NCBI GenBank assembly: GCA_014381925.1
Contig: JACNKR010000021.1
Location: 1-40,940 of the forward strand
Source: Fidelibacterota bacterium
Lineage (GTDB): Bacteria; Fidelibacterota; Marinisomatia; SCGC-AAA003-L08; GCA-2689995
Direction of reading: 5' to 3'
DNA length: 40,940 nt
Shown here: positions 17,211 to 25,445 of the stretch, piece by piece
Position numbering within the stretch: the stretch's first letter is position 1
How the letters are laid out: each line of letters begins with the position of its first letter
Made by a program: the position numbers and the translations under genes
Notes under the pieces: generated by a model
Told to the model about the DNA's origin: nothing
Databases searched by the model: none
The model's input: only the letters and a program-made list of their open reading frames with translations

Positions 17211-17357
17211 TCACGCTACCTGCCTTTCACGTCCGTAGCAGCGTGTTGGGGAGGGTGTTAATTCATCAATGTATTCATACGTATTTTCTATAGATTCAAA
17301 TCTATTTTTTGGATTTGATTGTACTCCACGACCATTATGAATCGTGTTATTTTTCAT
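17211..17357 (-). pseudogene. N-terminal remnant of a PA0069-like radical SAM gene
   Basis: A 48-codon ORF on the minus strand whose ATG overlaps the end of the peroxiredoxin gene. It reads IHNGRGVQSNPKNRFE and then TYEYIDELTP. This matches the beginning of the PA0069/SPL-like radical SAM family (GRGxxxNPxxRFE), but the reading stops after 48 residues, long before any CxxxCxxC cluster. The 3' end coincides with the GC-rich hairpin at 17212-17245, so the rest was probably lost through an insertion or deletion there. The remaining 17131-17210 shows no gene. Confidence 0.6.
17212..17245. repeat. GC-rich hairpin at a gene-truncation point
   Basis: CACGCTAC pairs with GTAGCAGCGTG (with a 3-nt bulge) around a CTGCCTTTCACGTCC centre, followed by TTGGGGAGGG. 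The local GC content is far above the surrounding sequence. It sits exactly where the radical SAM remnant loses homology, so it may be a small mobile or repetitive element. The single-strand bulge is reminiscent of attC-like sites, but the arms are too short to call it one. Confidence 0.5.
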
Positions 17358-17874
17358 TGTCCATTTTAGGTGGGTAAAATTGATCTAATATTTCAAACCC
17401 ATGCTGTCCAACATTAACATCTTCAAATATATAAATTATAATTCCACTTTCATCTATCAATATTGTTTTTCGTTTTGGCATAAACCAGCCGTCTGCACAA
17501 TATTTTTTTGAAACAGATTTATCAATATCACTGAGTAAATTAAAAGGTAATTTATGTTTTTCTATAAATGAATTATGATTTTTAGAATTATCATAACTTA
17601 CACCTAATATTGAAATATTATTATCGGTAAGAACTGAATAATTATCACGAATACTACATGCTTCTTTCGTACAACCGGGTGTATTATCCTTCGGATAGAA
17701 ATATATAGCTAATTTTTTTCCATGATAAAGAGAAAGTGTATGCAGTGAATCATTTTGATCTTTTAATGAAAAATCAGGTGCCTTTTCTCCTATGATTAAA
17801 TTGCAATCAGAAGAAAATAAGATTGAACTGGCGATTGATATTAGAAGAATTATTGTATATTTATTCATATTCAT
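17347..17874 (-). CDS. Exported Bcp/PrxQ-type peroxiredoxin
   Basis: A 175-residue thiol peroxidase with an N-terminal signal segment (about 1-21, ending SSILFSS). The active-site segment FYPKDNTPGCTKEACSIRD carries the peroxidatic C68 and, five residues later, the resolving C73. This is the atypical 2-Cys PrxQ/BCP arrangement. The signal peptide suggests a periplasmic location, whereas E. coli Bcp is cytoplasmic. It would detoxify hydroperoxides using thioredoxin-like donors. Confidence 0.9.
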   Translation of the reverse strand: MNMNKYTIILLISIASSILFSSDCNLIIGEKAPDFSLKDQNDSLHTLSLYHGKKLAIYFYPKDNTPGCTKEACSIRDNYSVLTDNNISILGVSYDNSKNHNSFIEKHKLPFNLLSDIDKSVSKKYCADGWFMPKRKTILIDESGIIIYIFEDVNVGQHGFEILDQFYPPKMDNEK

Positions 17875-17939
17875 TTATATTTTTCCACTCTTTTATTTTA
17901 AGGTAAATTATAGTGTTTAAATTAAACATATTTTAGGAC

Positions 17940-18407
17940 ATGACAGAGATAAAAAGAAAAAAATCTACACGACGAAAAAAATCAATCATTAAAAAATATT
18001 CATTTGAATTTTTAATTTTATTTTTAATTACCATGGGGATATTTTTATTAGTTGAAAACTTAGAGATAAAATCAACGGTTTTAGCTTATATTAAATTTAT
18101 ATTAATTTATGTTCTGAAATTTATTCAAAATATATTTTCGTCAATTTCATTATTTATTGATTCACGAGAAGGATCTGATATTATTGGTATGATTTTAATT
18201 TCAACGGCATTTATTTTAATATATTTTAGGTACAGAAAAATGGCTATAACTGAATGGAATTGCGGTAAAGAATGCCCTGAATGTGAATCAAAAATGTTAC
18301 GGAAGCGAAAAGATACATTCCATAAAATTTTAGCCCGGATTTTATTTGTAAAGATCCGACATTATTTTTGTGAGAAATGTAATACATCAAGGTTGAATTT
18401 TAGGTAA
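17940..18407 (+). CDS. Membrane protein with C-terminal zinc ribbon, unknown function
   Basis: A 155-residue protein with a very basic N-terminus (KRKKSTRRKKSIIKK), hydrophobic segments at about 22-38, 46-66 and 81-97, and a cytoplasmic tail carrying two CxxC knuckles, C112/C115 and C144/C147, that probably bind zinc. I do not recognise the family. It ends 5 bp before the nudix gene and probably leads the nudix-nadA-nadC-nadB operon. Confidence 0.65.
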   Translation: MTEIKRKKSTRRKKSIIKKYSFEFLILFLITMGIFLLVENLEIKSTVLAYIKFILIYVLKFIQNIFSSISLFIDSREGSDIIGMILISTAFILIYFRYRKMAITEWNCGKECPECESKMLRKRKDTFHKILARILFVKIRHYFCEKCNTSRLNFR

Positions 18408-18412
18408 TCTGA

Positions 18413-18886
18413 ATGCAACTTGCTACATTATGTTATTTAAAACAAAATAATAAAACACTCATGCTTCATCGTGTAAAAAAAGAAAATGACATGCACGAAG
18501 GAAAATGGAATGGTTTAGGTGGAAAGTTCGAATCTGGAGAAACCCCCGAAGAATGTGTGATTAGAGAAATAGAAGAAGAAAGTGGCTTAAAAATATTTAA
18601 CCCTACTTTACATGGATGTATTTCTTTCCCTGCCTTTGACGATATTAAAGATTGGTTTGTATTCATTTTTTCAGCAACAGAATTTTCGGGTGAATTAATC
18701 GATTCTAATGAGGGAAATTTAGAATGGATTGAAGATGAAAAAATAACTACCTTAAATTTATGGGAGGGTGATAAAATTTTCATGGATTGGATAAATAAAG
18801 ATAAGTTTTTTTCAGCTAAATTTATTTATGAAAATAAGAAGTTAAAATCACATTCAGTAATTTTTTACCCCAATAAAATTAACTAA
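18413..18886 (+). CDS. Nudix hydrolase, MutT/8-oxo-dGTP diphosphatase type
   Basis: A 157-residue nudix enzyme. The complete box lies at residues 37-59: [11 protein letters not shown], then REIEEESGL, fitting Gx5Ex7REUxEExGU. The N-terminus ([36 protein letters not shown]) matches the 8-oxo-dGTP diphosphatase subfamily of Gram-positive MutT proteins. It probably sanitises oxidised nucleotides. Its stop lies 2 bp before nadA, so the genes are co-transcribed. Confidence 0.88.
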   Translation: MQLATLCYLKQNNKTLMLHRVKKENDMHEGKWNGLGGKFESGETPEECVIREIEEESGLKIFNPTLHGCISFPAFDDIKDWFVFIFSATEFSGELIDSNEGNLEWIEDEKITTLNLWEGDKIFMDWINKDKFFSAKFIYENKKLKSHSVIFYPNKIN

Positions 18887-18888
18887 AA

Positions 18889-19809
18889 ATGCCAGATTTA
18901 TTTTCTAGAATAGAACAATTAAAAAAAGAACGAAATGCCGTTATTTTAGCCCATTTTTATCAAGATCCTGATATTCAAGATGTTGCAGATTTTATGGGTG
19001 ATAGTTTGGCATTGGCACAATATGCAAAAAAAACAGATGCTGATGTAATATTATTTTGTGGTGTTCATTTCATGTGTGAAACAGCTAAAATTTTAAATCC
19101 TAATAAAACCGTTATTTTACCCGATTTAGATGCAGGATGTTCTTTAGCTGATAGTGCTCCACCAGAGAAATTTAGAAATTGGCTAAAGCATTATCCTAAT
19201 CATACTGTTATTTCATATATAAATTGTTCTGCTGAAATAAAGGCAATGTCAGACATAATTTGTACATCATCAAATGCAGAAAAAATAATAAATAGTTTAC
19301 CTAAAGATGAAAAAATTATTTTTGCACCAGATCGATTTCTTGGTTCTTTTTTAAGTAAAAAAATTGGACGAGAGATGGTATTATGGGATGGCTCATGTCA
19401 AGTCCATGAAATTTTTTCTGAAAGAGAATTAATAAAAATGAAAGTTAGACATCCCAATGCTGAAGTTTTAGCTCATCCAGAATGTCAAGAAAATATATTA
19501 CAACATGCGGATGTAATTGGATCAACAACGGCATTAATAAATCATGCAACATCGTCTTCAAATGATATTTTTATTATTGTTACTGAGCCAGGTGTTATTC
19601 ATCAAATGAAGAAAATTTCTCCACTAAAAACATATTTGACCGCACCAAATCAAGAAGGATGTTCATGTAATGAATGTCCACATATGAGATTAAATACACT
19701 TGAAAAAATGGTTTCTGCATTAGAAACACTTGAACCTCAAATTAAAATGTCTGAAGAACTTAGACTAAAAGCATTAAAACCATTAGAAAGGATGTTATCA
19801 CTCAGTTGA
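18889..19809 (+). CDS. nadA: Quinolinate synthase NadA
   Basis: A 306-residue [4Fe-4S] enzyme that condenses iminoaspartate with dihydroxyacetone phosphate to quinolinate. The likely cluster ligands are C84 (DAGCSLAD), C170 (DGSCQVHE) and C263 in [10 protein letters not shown]. The substrate-binding H21 (AHFYQ) and H196 (AHPEC) are also visible. The length fits the short, thermophile-like NadA type. It overlaps nadC by 4 bp. Confidence 0.95.
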   Translation: MPDLFSRIEQLKKERNAVILAHFYQDPDIQDVADFMGDSLALAQYAKKTDADVILFCGVHFMCETAKILNPNKTVILPDLDAGCSLADSAPPEKFRNWLKHYPNHTVISYINCSAEIKAMSDIICTSSNAEKIINSLPKDEKIIFAPDRFLGSFLSKKIGREMVLWDGSCQVHEIFSERELIKMKVRHPNAEVLAHPECQENILQHADVIGSTTALINHATSSSNDIFIIVTEPGVIHQMKKISPLKTYLTAPNQEGCSCNECPHMRLNTLEKMVSALETLEPQIKMSEELRLKALKPLERMLSLS

Positions 19810-20672
19810 TTTCGTATTCACAACAAACCGAGCTTTCTGAAAATTATTTATTAAAAAAAATAAAAGAATTTCTTTTAGAAGATATTCCGAATGGAGATAA
19901 AACATCAATTGGCACAGTTCCACGAAATGCAGAAATAAGAGCTGAAATTCAAGCTGTTGAAGATTTAGTTTTTTCGGGTGGGCTTGTAATAAATGCTACT
20001 TTTAAGAACATAGCTAAAATTGAGTTATTTATTGCTGAAGGCCAAAAAGTAAAAAGCGGTGAGGTTATTGGTGAAATAACAGGAAATGCAATTCAAATTC
20101 TTTCACGAGAACGGGTAATGTTAAATTTAATTCAACGAATGTGTGGGATAGCAACGAATGTTAAATCTTTCACTGAAATTGCAGATAAATATGATGTATG
20201 GATTTTAGATACACGGAAAACAACTCCAGGATTACGAAAATTTGAAAAATATGCAGTAACTTGTGGTGGAGGGAAAAACCATCGATTTAGCTTGTCAGAC
20301 GGTATTTTAATAAAAGATAATCATATTCAATCGGCAGGAGGGGTTACACCGGCAATTCAGATGATAAAGGAAGAAAAATTTAATTTACCAATTGAATTAG
20401 AAGTTGATTATTTTGACCAAATTAAAGAGGCATTAGAAATTGGGGTAGATGGTTTTTTACTAGATAATATGTCTCCAAATAAAACAATTGAAGCTGTAAA
20501 ATTAATTCGTGAATTTAAAAGTGATGAAGATATTTTTATTGAATCTTCTGGAGGAATGACTTTTGAGAAATTTCAAAACTACTTAAATACAGGGATTAAT
20601 GCAATTTCAATTGGTGGATTAACACATTCCGTAAAAAGTTCAGATATTCGGTTGGAATTTAAATCTCTTTGA
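19806..20672 (+). CDS. nadC: Nicotinate-nucleotide diphosphorylase (carboxylating) NadC
   Basis: A 288-residue quinolinate phosphoribosyltransferase that yields nicotinate mononucleotide and CO2. Key segments are [55 protein letters not shown] and IESSGG. It starts with TTG in a 4-bp overlap with the nadA stop and overlaps nadB by 4 bp. All three de novo NAD genes are therefore translationally coupled. Confidence 0.95.
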   Translation: MISYSQQTELSENYLLKKIKEFLLEDIPNGDKTSIGTVPRNAEIRAEIQAVEDLVFSGGLVINATFKNIAKIELFIAEGQKVKSGEVIGEITGNAIQILSRERVMLNLIQRMCGIATNVKSFTEIADKYDVWILDTRKTTPGLRKFEKYAVTCGGGKNHRFSLSDGILIKDNHIQSAGGVTPAIQMIKEEKFNLPIELEVDYFDQIKEALEIGVDGFLLDNMSPNKTIEAVKLIREFKSDEDIFIESSGGMTFEKFQNYLNTGINAISIGGLTHSVKSSDIRLEFKSL

Positions 20673-22213
20673 AGACAGATATACTTATTATTGGTTCTGG
20701 GTTAGCAGGAGTAATTTCTGCAATTGTGTCCGCTGATAAGGGAAAAAAAGTAATATTAATAACAAAAACCAAAACATTATTAAGTGGAAATACACCTCAT
20801 GCTCAAGGTGGAATAATTTTTAAAGGAATAAATGATAGTCCTGAAAAATTAAAATCTGATATTCTAAAAGCTGGAGCAGGAAATTGTTGGAATCCTGCAA
20901 TTGAAGAGCTTGTAAATAATGGTTCTAAATATGTTAAAAAATGGTTAATTGATAGATTTAATATCCCATTTGATCAATCTGAAGATACATTGCATTTAAC
21001 TTCTGAGGCCGCACATTCTGAACCTCGAATTATTCATGTAAAAGATCAAACAGGAAAAGGAATCCAAGAGAAAATATTAACTGAAGTTAATAATCATCCC
21101 AATATTCAAATTTTAACTGAGCATTTTGCCGTTGATTTATTAACACTTTCACATCATTCTAAAAATCCAATTGATATTTATAAAAAACCCGCATGTTTTG
21201 GCGCAATTGTATTGGATATGAATTCAGCAGAAATTTTTCCAATTAAGGCAAAAAATACAATATTGGCATCTGGAGGGCTCGGTCAAATTTATCTACATAC
21301 ATCTAATCCTGAAGAAGCTCGAGGCGATGGTATTGCAATGGCATGGAGAGCGGGTGTTAGATGTTTTAATTTGGAATATATCCAATTTCATCCCACAACA
21401 TTATTTCACGATACAGGGCGTTTTTTAATTAGTGAAGCATTACGCGGTGAAGGTGCAATTCTTATCGATAAAAATGGCAGAGAGTTTATGTCTAATTTCC
21501 ATTCTGACGGTTCACTTGCCCCAAGAGATATAGTTTCAAGAGGTATTCATCAGACAATGTTAGACACAGGTCATCCCTGTGTATATTTAGATATAAGTCA
21601 TAAAAAATCTTCTGAAATAATTAATAGATTCCCTGCAATTTATAATAAATGTATAGAAATTGGAATTGATATCACAAAAGAGCAAATCCCCGTTGTACCA
21701 TCAGCACATTATTCATGTGGGGGGATAGGTGTAAATTCTGTTGGAAAAACATCATTAAAACGATTATACGCTATTGGTGAAGTTTCTTGTACAGGTCTTC
21801 ACGGTGCAAATCGCTTAGCAAGTTCATCACTTTTAGAGTGTTTAGTTTGGGGTGTAAACACAGGCATTGATGTATCGATTGAACGGGATGAAAATAATTA
21901 TTTCCCTGAAATTTGGTCTTGGGAACAAGAATATAAAGAAATTGATCCCGCATTAATTGCACAGGATTGGTTAACAATAAAAAATACAATGTGGAATTAT
22001 GTTGGTTTGATTAGAACGAAAGACCGATTAATTAGAGCAAGAACAATTCTACGGCATTTACAAAGTGAAATTGAAGAATTTTATCGGAAAGTAAAACTGA
22101 CGAGAGAAATTTTAGAATTAAGAAATGGGGTGCAAACCGCATTATCAGTTGTTTCTGCGACTTTAGAATCTAGAGAAAGTAGAGGCACTCATTTTATTCA
22201 AGAAAATGAATAA
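20669..22213 (+). CDS. nadB: L-aspartate oxidase NadB
   Basis: A 514-residue flavoprotein that oxidises aspartate to iminoaspartate for NadA. The FAD-binding GSGLAG lies at residues 9-14, and the succinate-dehydrogenase-like signatures ASGGLGQIYLHTSNP, EYIQFHPTTL, HYSCGGIGV and GEVSCTGLHGANRLASSSLLE are all present. It starts with TTG overlapping nadC by 4 bp. Its last 16 bp overlap the end of panC on the opposite strand, so the NAD and pantothenate operons converge without a terminator between them. Confidence 0.95.
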   Translation: MKTDILIIGSGLAGVISAIVSADKGKKVILITKTKTLLSGNTPHAQGGIIFKGINDSPEKLKSDILKAGAGNCWNPAIEELVNNGSKYVKKWLIDRFNIPFDQSEDTLHLTSEAAHSEPRIIHVKDQTGKGIQEKILTEVNNHPNIQILTEHFAVDLLTLSHHSKNPIDIYKKPACFGAIVLDMNSAEIFPIKAKNTILASGGLGQIYLHTSNPEEARGDGIAMAWRAGVRCFNLEYIQFHPTTLFHDTGRFLISEALRGEGAILIDKNGREFMSNFHSDGSLAPRDIVSRGIHQTMLDTGHPCVYLDISHKKSSEIINRFPAIYNKCIEIGIDITKEQIPVVPSAHYSCGGIGVNSVGKTSLKRLYAIGEVSCTGLHGANRLASSSLLECLVWGVNTGIDVSIERDENNYFPEIWSWEQEYKEIDPALIAQDWLTIKNTMWNYVGLIRTKDRLIRARTILRHLQSEIEEFYRKVKLTREILELRNGVQTALSVVSATLESRESRGTHFIQENE

Positions 22214-23040
22214 GTAATATTATCAATTAATCTTACCTCCCCAAATTGAACAGCAACGCTAATTAATATTTGATTGGAATTTATTTTGTTTAGTTCAACT
22301 AAAGTTTCACTATTTGCTATAGATACATAAATTACGTCTGCATTTTTAACTGTATTAATTTTTGCTTTTATAAATTTCTTTAAGTTCAAAACTGATTTTT
22401 CACCACTATTTAATGCAGTCTCTGCAAGTTTTAATCCTTTATAAATTATACTCGCATTATTAAAATCAGCATGATTTAAATTTCTATTTCGCGAACTCAT
22501 TGCAAGTCCAGATTTTTCACGAATTATTGGACATGGTATAATATTTATATCAAAATTTAAATCAATGACCATTCTTTGAATTACCCTTAACTGCTGAGCA
22601 TCCTTTTCTCCAAAAAAAGCATCTGTTGGGTTTATGATATTGAATAATTTGGTGACAATAGTTGTAACACCTTTAAAGTGGCCTGGGCGCGATTCCCCTT
22701 CTAATCCTAAGCTTACTTTTTCTTCCTTAACAAATGTTGAATATTTACTCGGATACATTGAATTATGAGTTGGTAAAAATAAAGCATCAACCTTTTCAGA
22801 TATTAGAGTATTAATGTCATTTTCGATTGATTTTGGGTAACTATTAAAATCCTTTTTCTTATTAAATTGAATCGGGTTGACAAAAATACTTACAATAGTT
22901 TGATTACATAATTGCTTCGATTTTCGAATAAGAGATAAGTGACCTTTATGTAAAGCACCCATTGTAGGGATAAGGCCAATTTTTTTAGATTGTAACTTTC
23001 GCCATTCTTTTAAAGAATTTATATCTTTGAAAATTTCCAC
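22198..23040 (-). CDS. panC: Pantothenate synthetase PanC
   Basis: A 280-residue ATP-dependent ligase of pantoate and beta-alanine. The HIGH-like motif HKGH (31-34) lies in PTMGALHKGHLSLI. FVNPIQFN, FFGEKDAQQL and the KMSKS-like AMSSRNRNL are also present. It follows panB with a 3-bp gap and ends in antisense overlap with nadB. Confidence 0.95.
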   Translation of the reverse strand: MEIFKDINSLKEWRKLQSKKIGLIPTMGALHKGHLSLIRKSKQLCNQTIVSIFVNPIQFNKKKDFNSYPKSIENDINTLISEKVDALFLPTHNSMYPSKYSTFVKEEKVSLGLEGESRPGHFKGVTTIVTKLFNIINPTDAFFGEKDAQQLRVIQRMVIDLNFDINIIPCPIIREKSGLAMSSRNRNLNHADFNNASIIYKGLKLAETALNSGEKSVLNLKKFIKAKINTVKNADVIYVSIANSETLVELNKINSNQILISVAVQFGEVRLIDNITYSFS

Positions 23041-23043
23041 AGA

Positions 23044-23874
23044 CTATGAAATAGTTTTTAAAACATTTGGATTAAGTTTGGTAGAATTTTTTTCTGATGG
23101 AAATTTTTTTGAATTAACTTCCTTAATATAGGTTTTAATTGCCTCTATTGAATTATCTTGCATCTTAGCGAATTGTTTGGCGTGTTTAGGGTTGAATGTA
23201 TTATCTAATCCTAAAATATCATGATAAACTTGAATTTGACCATCGCAGAATTGCCCCGCACCAATTCCAATTGTTGGAATCACTAATTTTCCTGTTATAA
23301 TTTTTGCAAGTTCTGTGGGAATACCTTCTAATACAATTGAAAAAGCACCAGCATTTTGGATTGCAATTGCATTCTTAATAATTTCTTTTGCTGAATTTTC
23401 ATCTTTCCCTTGAATTTTATATCCCGACATTTGATGAACGGATTGGGGAGTTAATCCCAAATGTCCCATTACAGGAATTCCAGCTTGGACAATAGCCGAA
23501 ATTTGAGGAATAACATTATCACCACCTTCGAGCTTAACAGCATTTGCATTGCATTCTTTAATAAAGAATCCTGCATTTGTTAATGCATTCTCTACGGAAG
23601 TTTGGTATGACATAAAGGGCATATCTGCGACAATAAGTGCATTGTTTGCTCCCCGAGAAACGGCTTTAACAAATATAGCCATCTCATCCATTGTAATTGG
23701 CAACGTATTTTCATACCCTAACATTACCATTGCAGCACTATCTCCAACTAATATTATTGGAATTCCAGTAGAATCTACTATTTTTGCAGATGTATAATCG
23801 TAAGCCGTAAGAGTTGCAAAAGGTTTATTAGAATTTTTTAACTCTAATATTTTTTGAATTGTTATTTTATTCAA
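23044..23874 (-). CDS. panB: 3-methyl-2-oxobutanoate hydroxymethyltransferase PanB
   Basis: A 276-residue TIM-barrel enzyme that makes ketopantoate from 2-oxoisovalerate and methylenetetrahydrofolate. The Mg ligands D45 (VGDSAAM) and D84 (VADMPFMS) sit at the same residue numbers as in E. coli PanB. Also visible are KLEGG, GHLGLTPQSVH and IGIGAG. It is the second gene of a panD-panB-panC operon, with 3-bp gaps on both sides. Confidence 0.95.
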   Translation of the reverse strand: MNKITIQKILELKNSNKPFATLTAYDYTSAKIVDSTGIPIILVGDSAAMVMLGYENTLPITMDEMAIFVKAVSRGANNALIVADMPFMSYQTSVENALTNAGFFIKECNANAVKLEGGDNVIPQISAIVQAGIPVMGHLGLTPQSVHQMSGYKIQGKDENSAKEIIKNAIAIQNAGAFSIVLEGIPTELAKIITGKLVIPTIGIGAGQFCDGQIQVYHDILGLDNTFNPKHAKQFAKMQDNSIEAIKTYIKEVNSKKFPSEKNSTKLNPNVLKTIS

Positions 23875-23877
23875 TGA

Positions 23878-24258
23878 TTAATTGAGTGATAAAACAGATT
23901 CTGGAAGCTGTTCTGCAATCCTATTTTGTTCATCTACATGAACTGTTATTGGTTCATATCCGGGGATTTCACTTTCATTAAGAATACAATAGGCAACTAT
24001 AATCACAAGATCACCTGTATGAATTAGATGTGCTGCTGCCCCATTTATACATATTTCTCCTGAACCCCTTTTACCTTTAATGATATAGGTTTCAATACGA
24101 TTACCGTTTGTAATATCCAATACATGTACTTTTTCATGTTCTGACAATCCTGCGGCATCCAATAAATCTTCATCGATTGTTATTGAACCGATATAATTTA
24201 AATCTGCTTCTGTAACAGTTGCCCTGTGAATTTTACATTTAAAGAAGTATCTTTGCAA
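23878..24258 (-). CDS. panD: Aspartate 1-decarboxylase PanD
   Basis: A pyruvoyl enzyme that makes beta-alanine from aspartate. It self-cleaves between G24 and S25 (NYIGSITID), and the conserved Lys9 and the [10 protein letters not shown] segment are present. I chose TTG at 24258, which gives 126 residues. With this start, K9 and the G24-S25 site fall at exactly the family numbering. The upstream TTG at 24270 would overlap the GGAGAG ribosome binding site that sits 5 to 6 bp before the chosen start. It is the first gene of the panDBC operon. Confidence 0.93.
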   Translation of the reverse strand: MQRYFFKCKIHRATVTEADLNYIGSITIDEDLLDAAGLSEHEKVHVLDITNGNRIETYIIKGKRGSGEICINGAAAHLIHTGDLVIIVAYCILNESEIPGYEPITVHVDEQNRIAEQLPESVLSLN

Positions 24259-24270
24259 AAAACTCTCCAA

Positions 24271-24504
24271 AATTTAGCTAAGTAATTTATTATAAAATTG
24301 TTGGATATAAAAGTTTCAATATTATAAAATATGCTTGTGATTAATTAATGGATAATACAATATATAGTGGTTATGGTATAAAGTTTTCTTTAGGATGTAA
24401 AAATTTTTCTTGGCTATAGAATTCTATACTTAATATATTCAAGCACCTGTCATCAATTAAGAGTTAATGGGTAATTTTCGATATATAGCAAAAAAGGGAT
24501 TTGG
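24271..24504. promoter_or_regulatory. Divergent intergenic region between panD and the motor-like operon
   Basis: A 234-bp AT-rich region between divergent genes, so it must contain two promoters. A perfect 14-bp palindrome TATAGAATTCTATA lies at 24415-24428, with TTGGCT just before it and TAATAT after it; these could be a weak -35/-10 pair around an operator for the rightward operon. No gene or riboswitch-like structure was recognised. The exact promoters are not determined. Confidence 0.35.
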
Positions 24505-25410
24505 ATGAGGTATCCTTATTTAATAAAAATTATATTATTGAGTTTAATTTCGATGAATTGTGTTCATTTACAATTCAAAGTAGGAGAAAAACCAGTAATA
24601 AAAGAGAGCGAAGAAATTGTCGCTTTAGAAGAAATTGAAACAGCAAATGATATTAGTTCTGCTACCGATAAACTATTGGAAGAGAATGATTTTGTTATTA
24701 ATGAATTGACCTTTGAAGTTAAAAAACTAAGGGCTGAGTTAAATAATGCCGTTTCTGAAATAAATAATCTGAAAAACATAACAACTGAATTGTCAGATCC
24801 ATATAAATCTTTTAATAAAGAAATTTTATTAAATAATGGTTCGACGATCCAAGGTAAAATCATTTATCAAGACGATGAATCTATTAAAGTTTCTACCATG
24901 ATAGGTGTAATGTCATTTCCTCGGAATTCAATAATTAGAGTTGTTGAAAAATCACATTTGGCTTTGACAACAATTGAAGAAGCGGTTTCACAATCCCAAA
25001 CTGCAAGTTTAGCAGACGGTGGATTAGATAATGGATTTATTGATGCCATGGGTGTTCAGAAAAATAGTGGACAACCGATTATGAATAGTGCTAATTTAGT
25101 TTTAGTTGGCAATATCGATGAAGGTAAGGATAACTCTGGGAATACTATTATATCAGGAAATGTGAAAAATATTGGGACTCAAAGGGCTGATTTTGCAAAA
25201 GTTACATTTGTAGTTAAGAAAAATTGGAATGGAGATACAAAAATTATGACTTCATTTATTCAGGGAACATATCATACATTTGAATCTGGTGTAACGGCTA
25301 ATTCATCTGTTTTACCTGGATCCTCTGCATCATTTGAGTTAATAATACCATCGTCATTTGGACCTTTTATAGGATATTCTTATGATATTGAATGGGATGA
25401 ATACAAATAA
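24505..25410 (+). CDS. Putative envelope lipoprotein with coiled coil, Sm/SH3-like strand region and FxLYD-like domain
   Basis: A 301-residue exported protein. The N-terminal hydrophobic segment ends at C19 (ISMNC), a loose lipobox, so lipid attachment is probable but not certain. Residues 54-98 form a coiled coil. Residues 103-148 (NKEILLNNGSTIQGKIIYQDD and following) look like a small beta-barrel of Sm/SH3 type. Residues 195-300 resemble an FxLYD domain (ISGNVKNIGTQRADFAKVTF, then a VLPGSSASFEL closing strand). It is the first gene of the six-gene operon with motA, motB, fliF-like and fliG-like genes; the next gene follows after 35 bp. An envelope adaptor role for that machine is inferred from context only. 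Confidence 0.65.
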   Translation: MRYPYLIKIILLSLISMNCVHLQFKVGEKPVIKESEEIVALEEIETANDISSATDKLLEENDFVINELTFEVKKLRAELNNAVSEINNLKNITTELSDPYKSFNKEILLNNGSTIQGKIIYQDDESIKVSTMIGVMSFPRNSIIRVVEKSHLALTTIEEAVSQSQTASLADGGLDNGFIDAMGVQKNSGQPIMNSANLVLVGNIDEGKDNSGNTIISGNVKNIGTQRADFAKVTFVVKKNWNGDTKIMTSFIQGTYHTFESGVTANSSVLPGSSASFELIIPSSFGPFIGYSYDIEWDEYK

Positions 25411-25445
25411 TTGTCAAATATTATTTGGCTGAATTAAGGATATAG

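Noticed and set aside
17131..17346. Small intact gene or riboswitch after menD
   Set aside because: Only the truncated radical SAM N-terminus and a GC-rich hairpin are visible; no riboswitch consensus was recognised.
24271..24504. Small RNA gene or riboswitch ahead of the motor-like operon
   Set aside because: The stretch is AT-rich with one short palindrome and no stable multi-stem structure or terminator.
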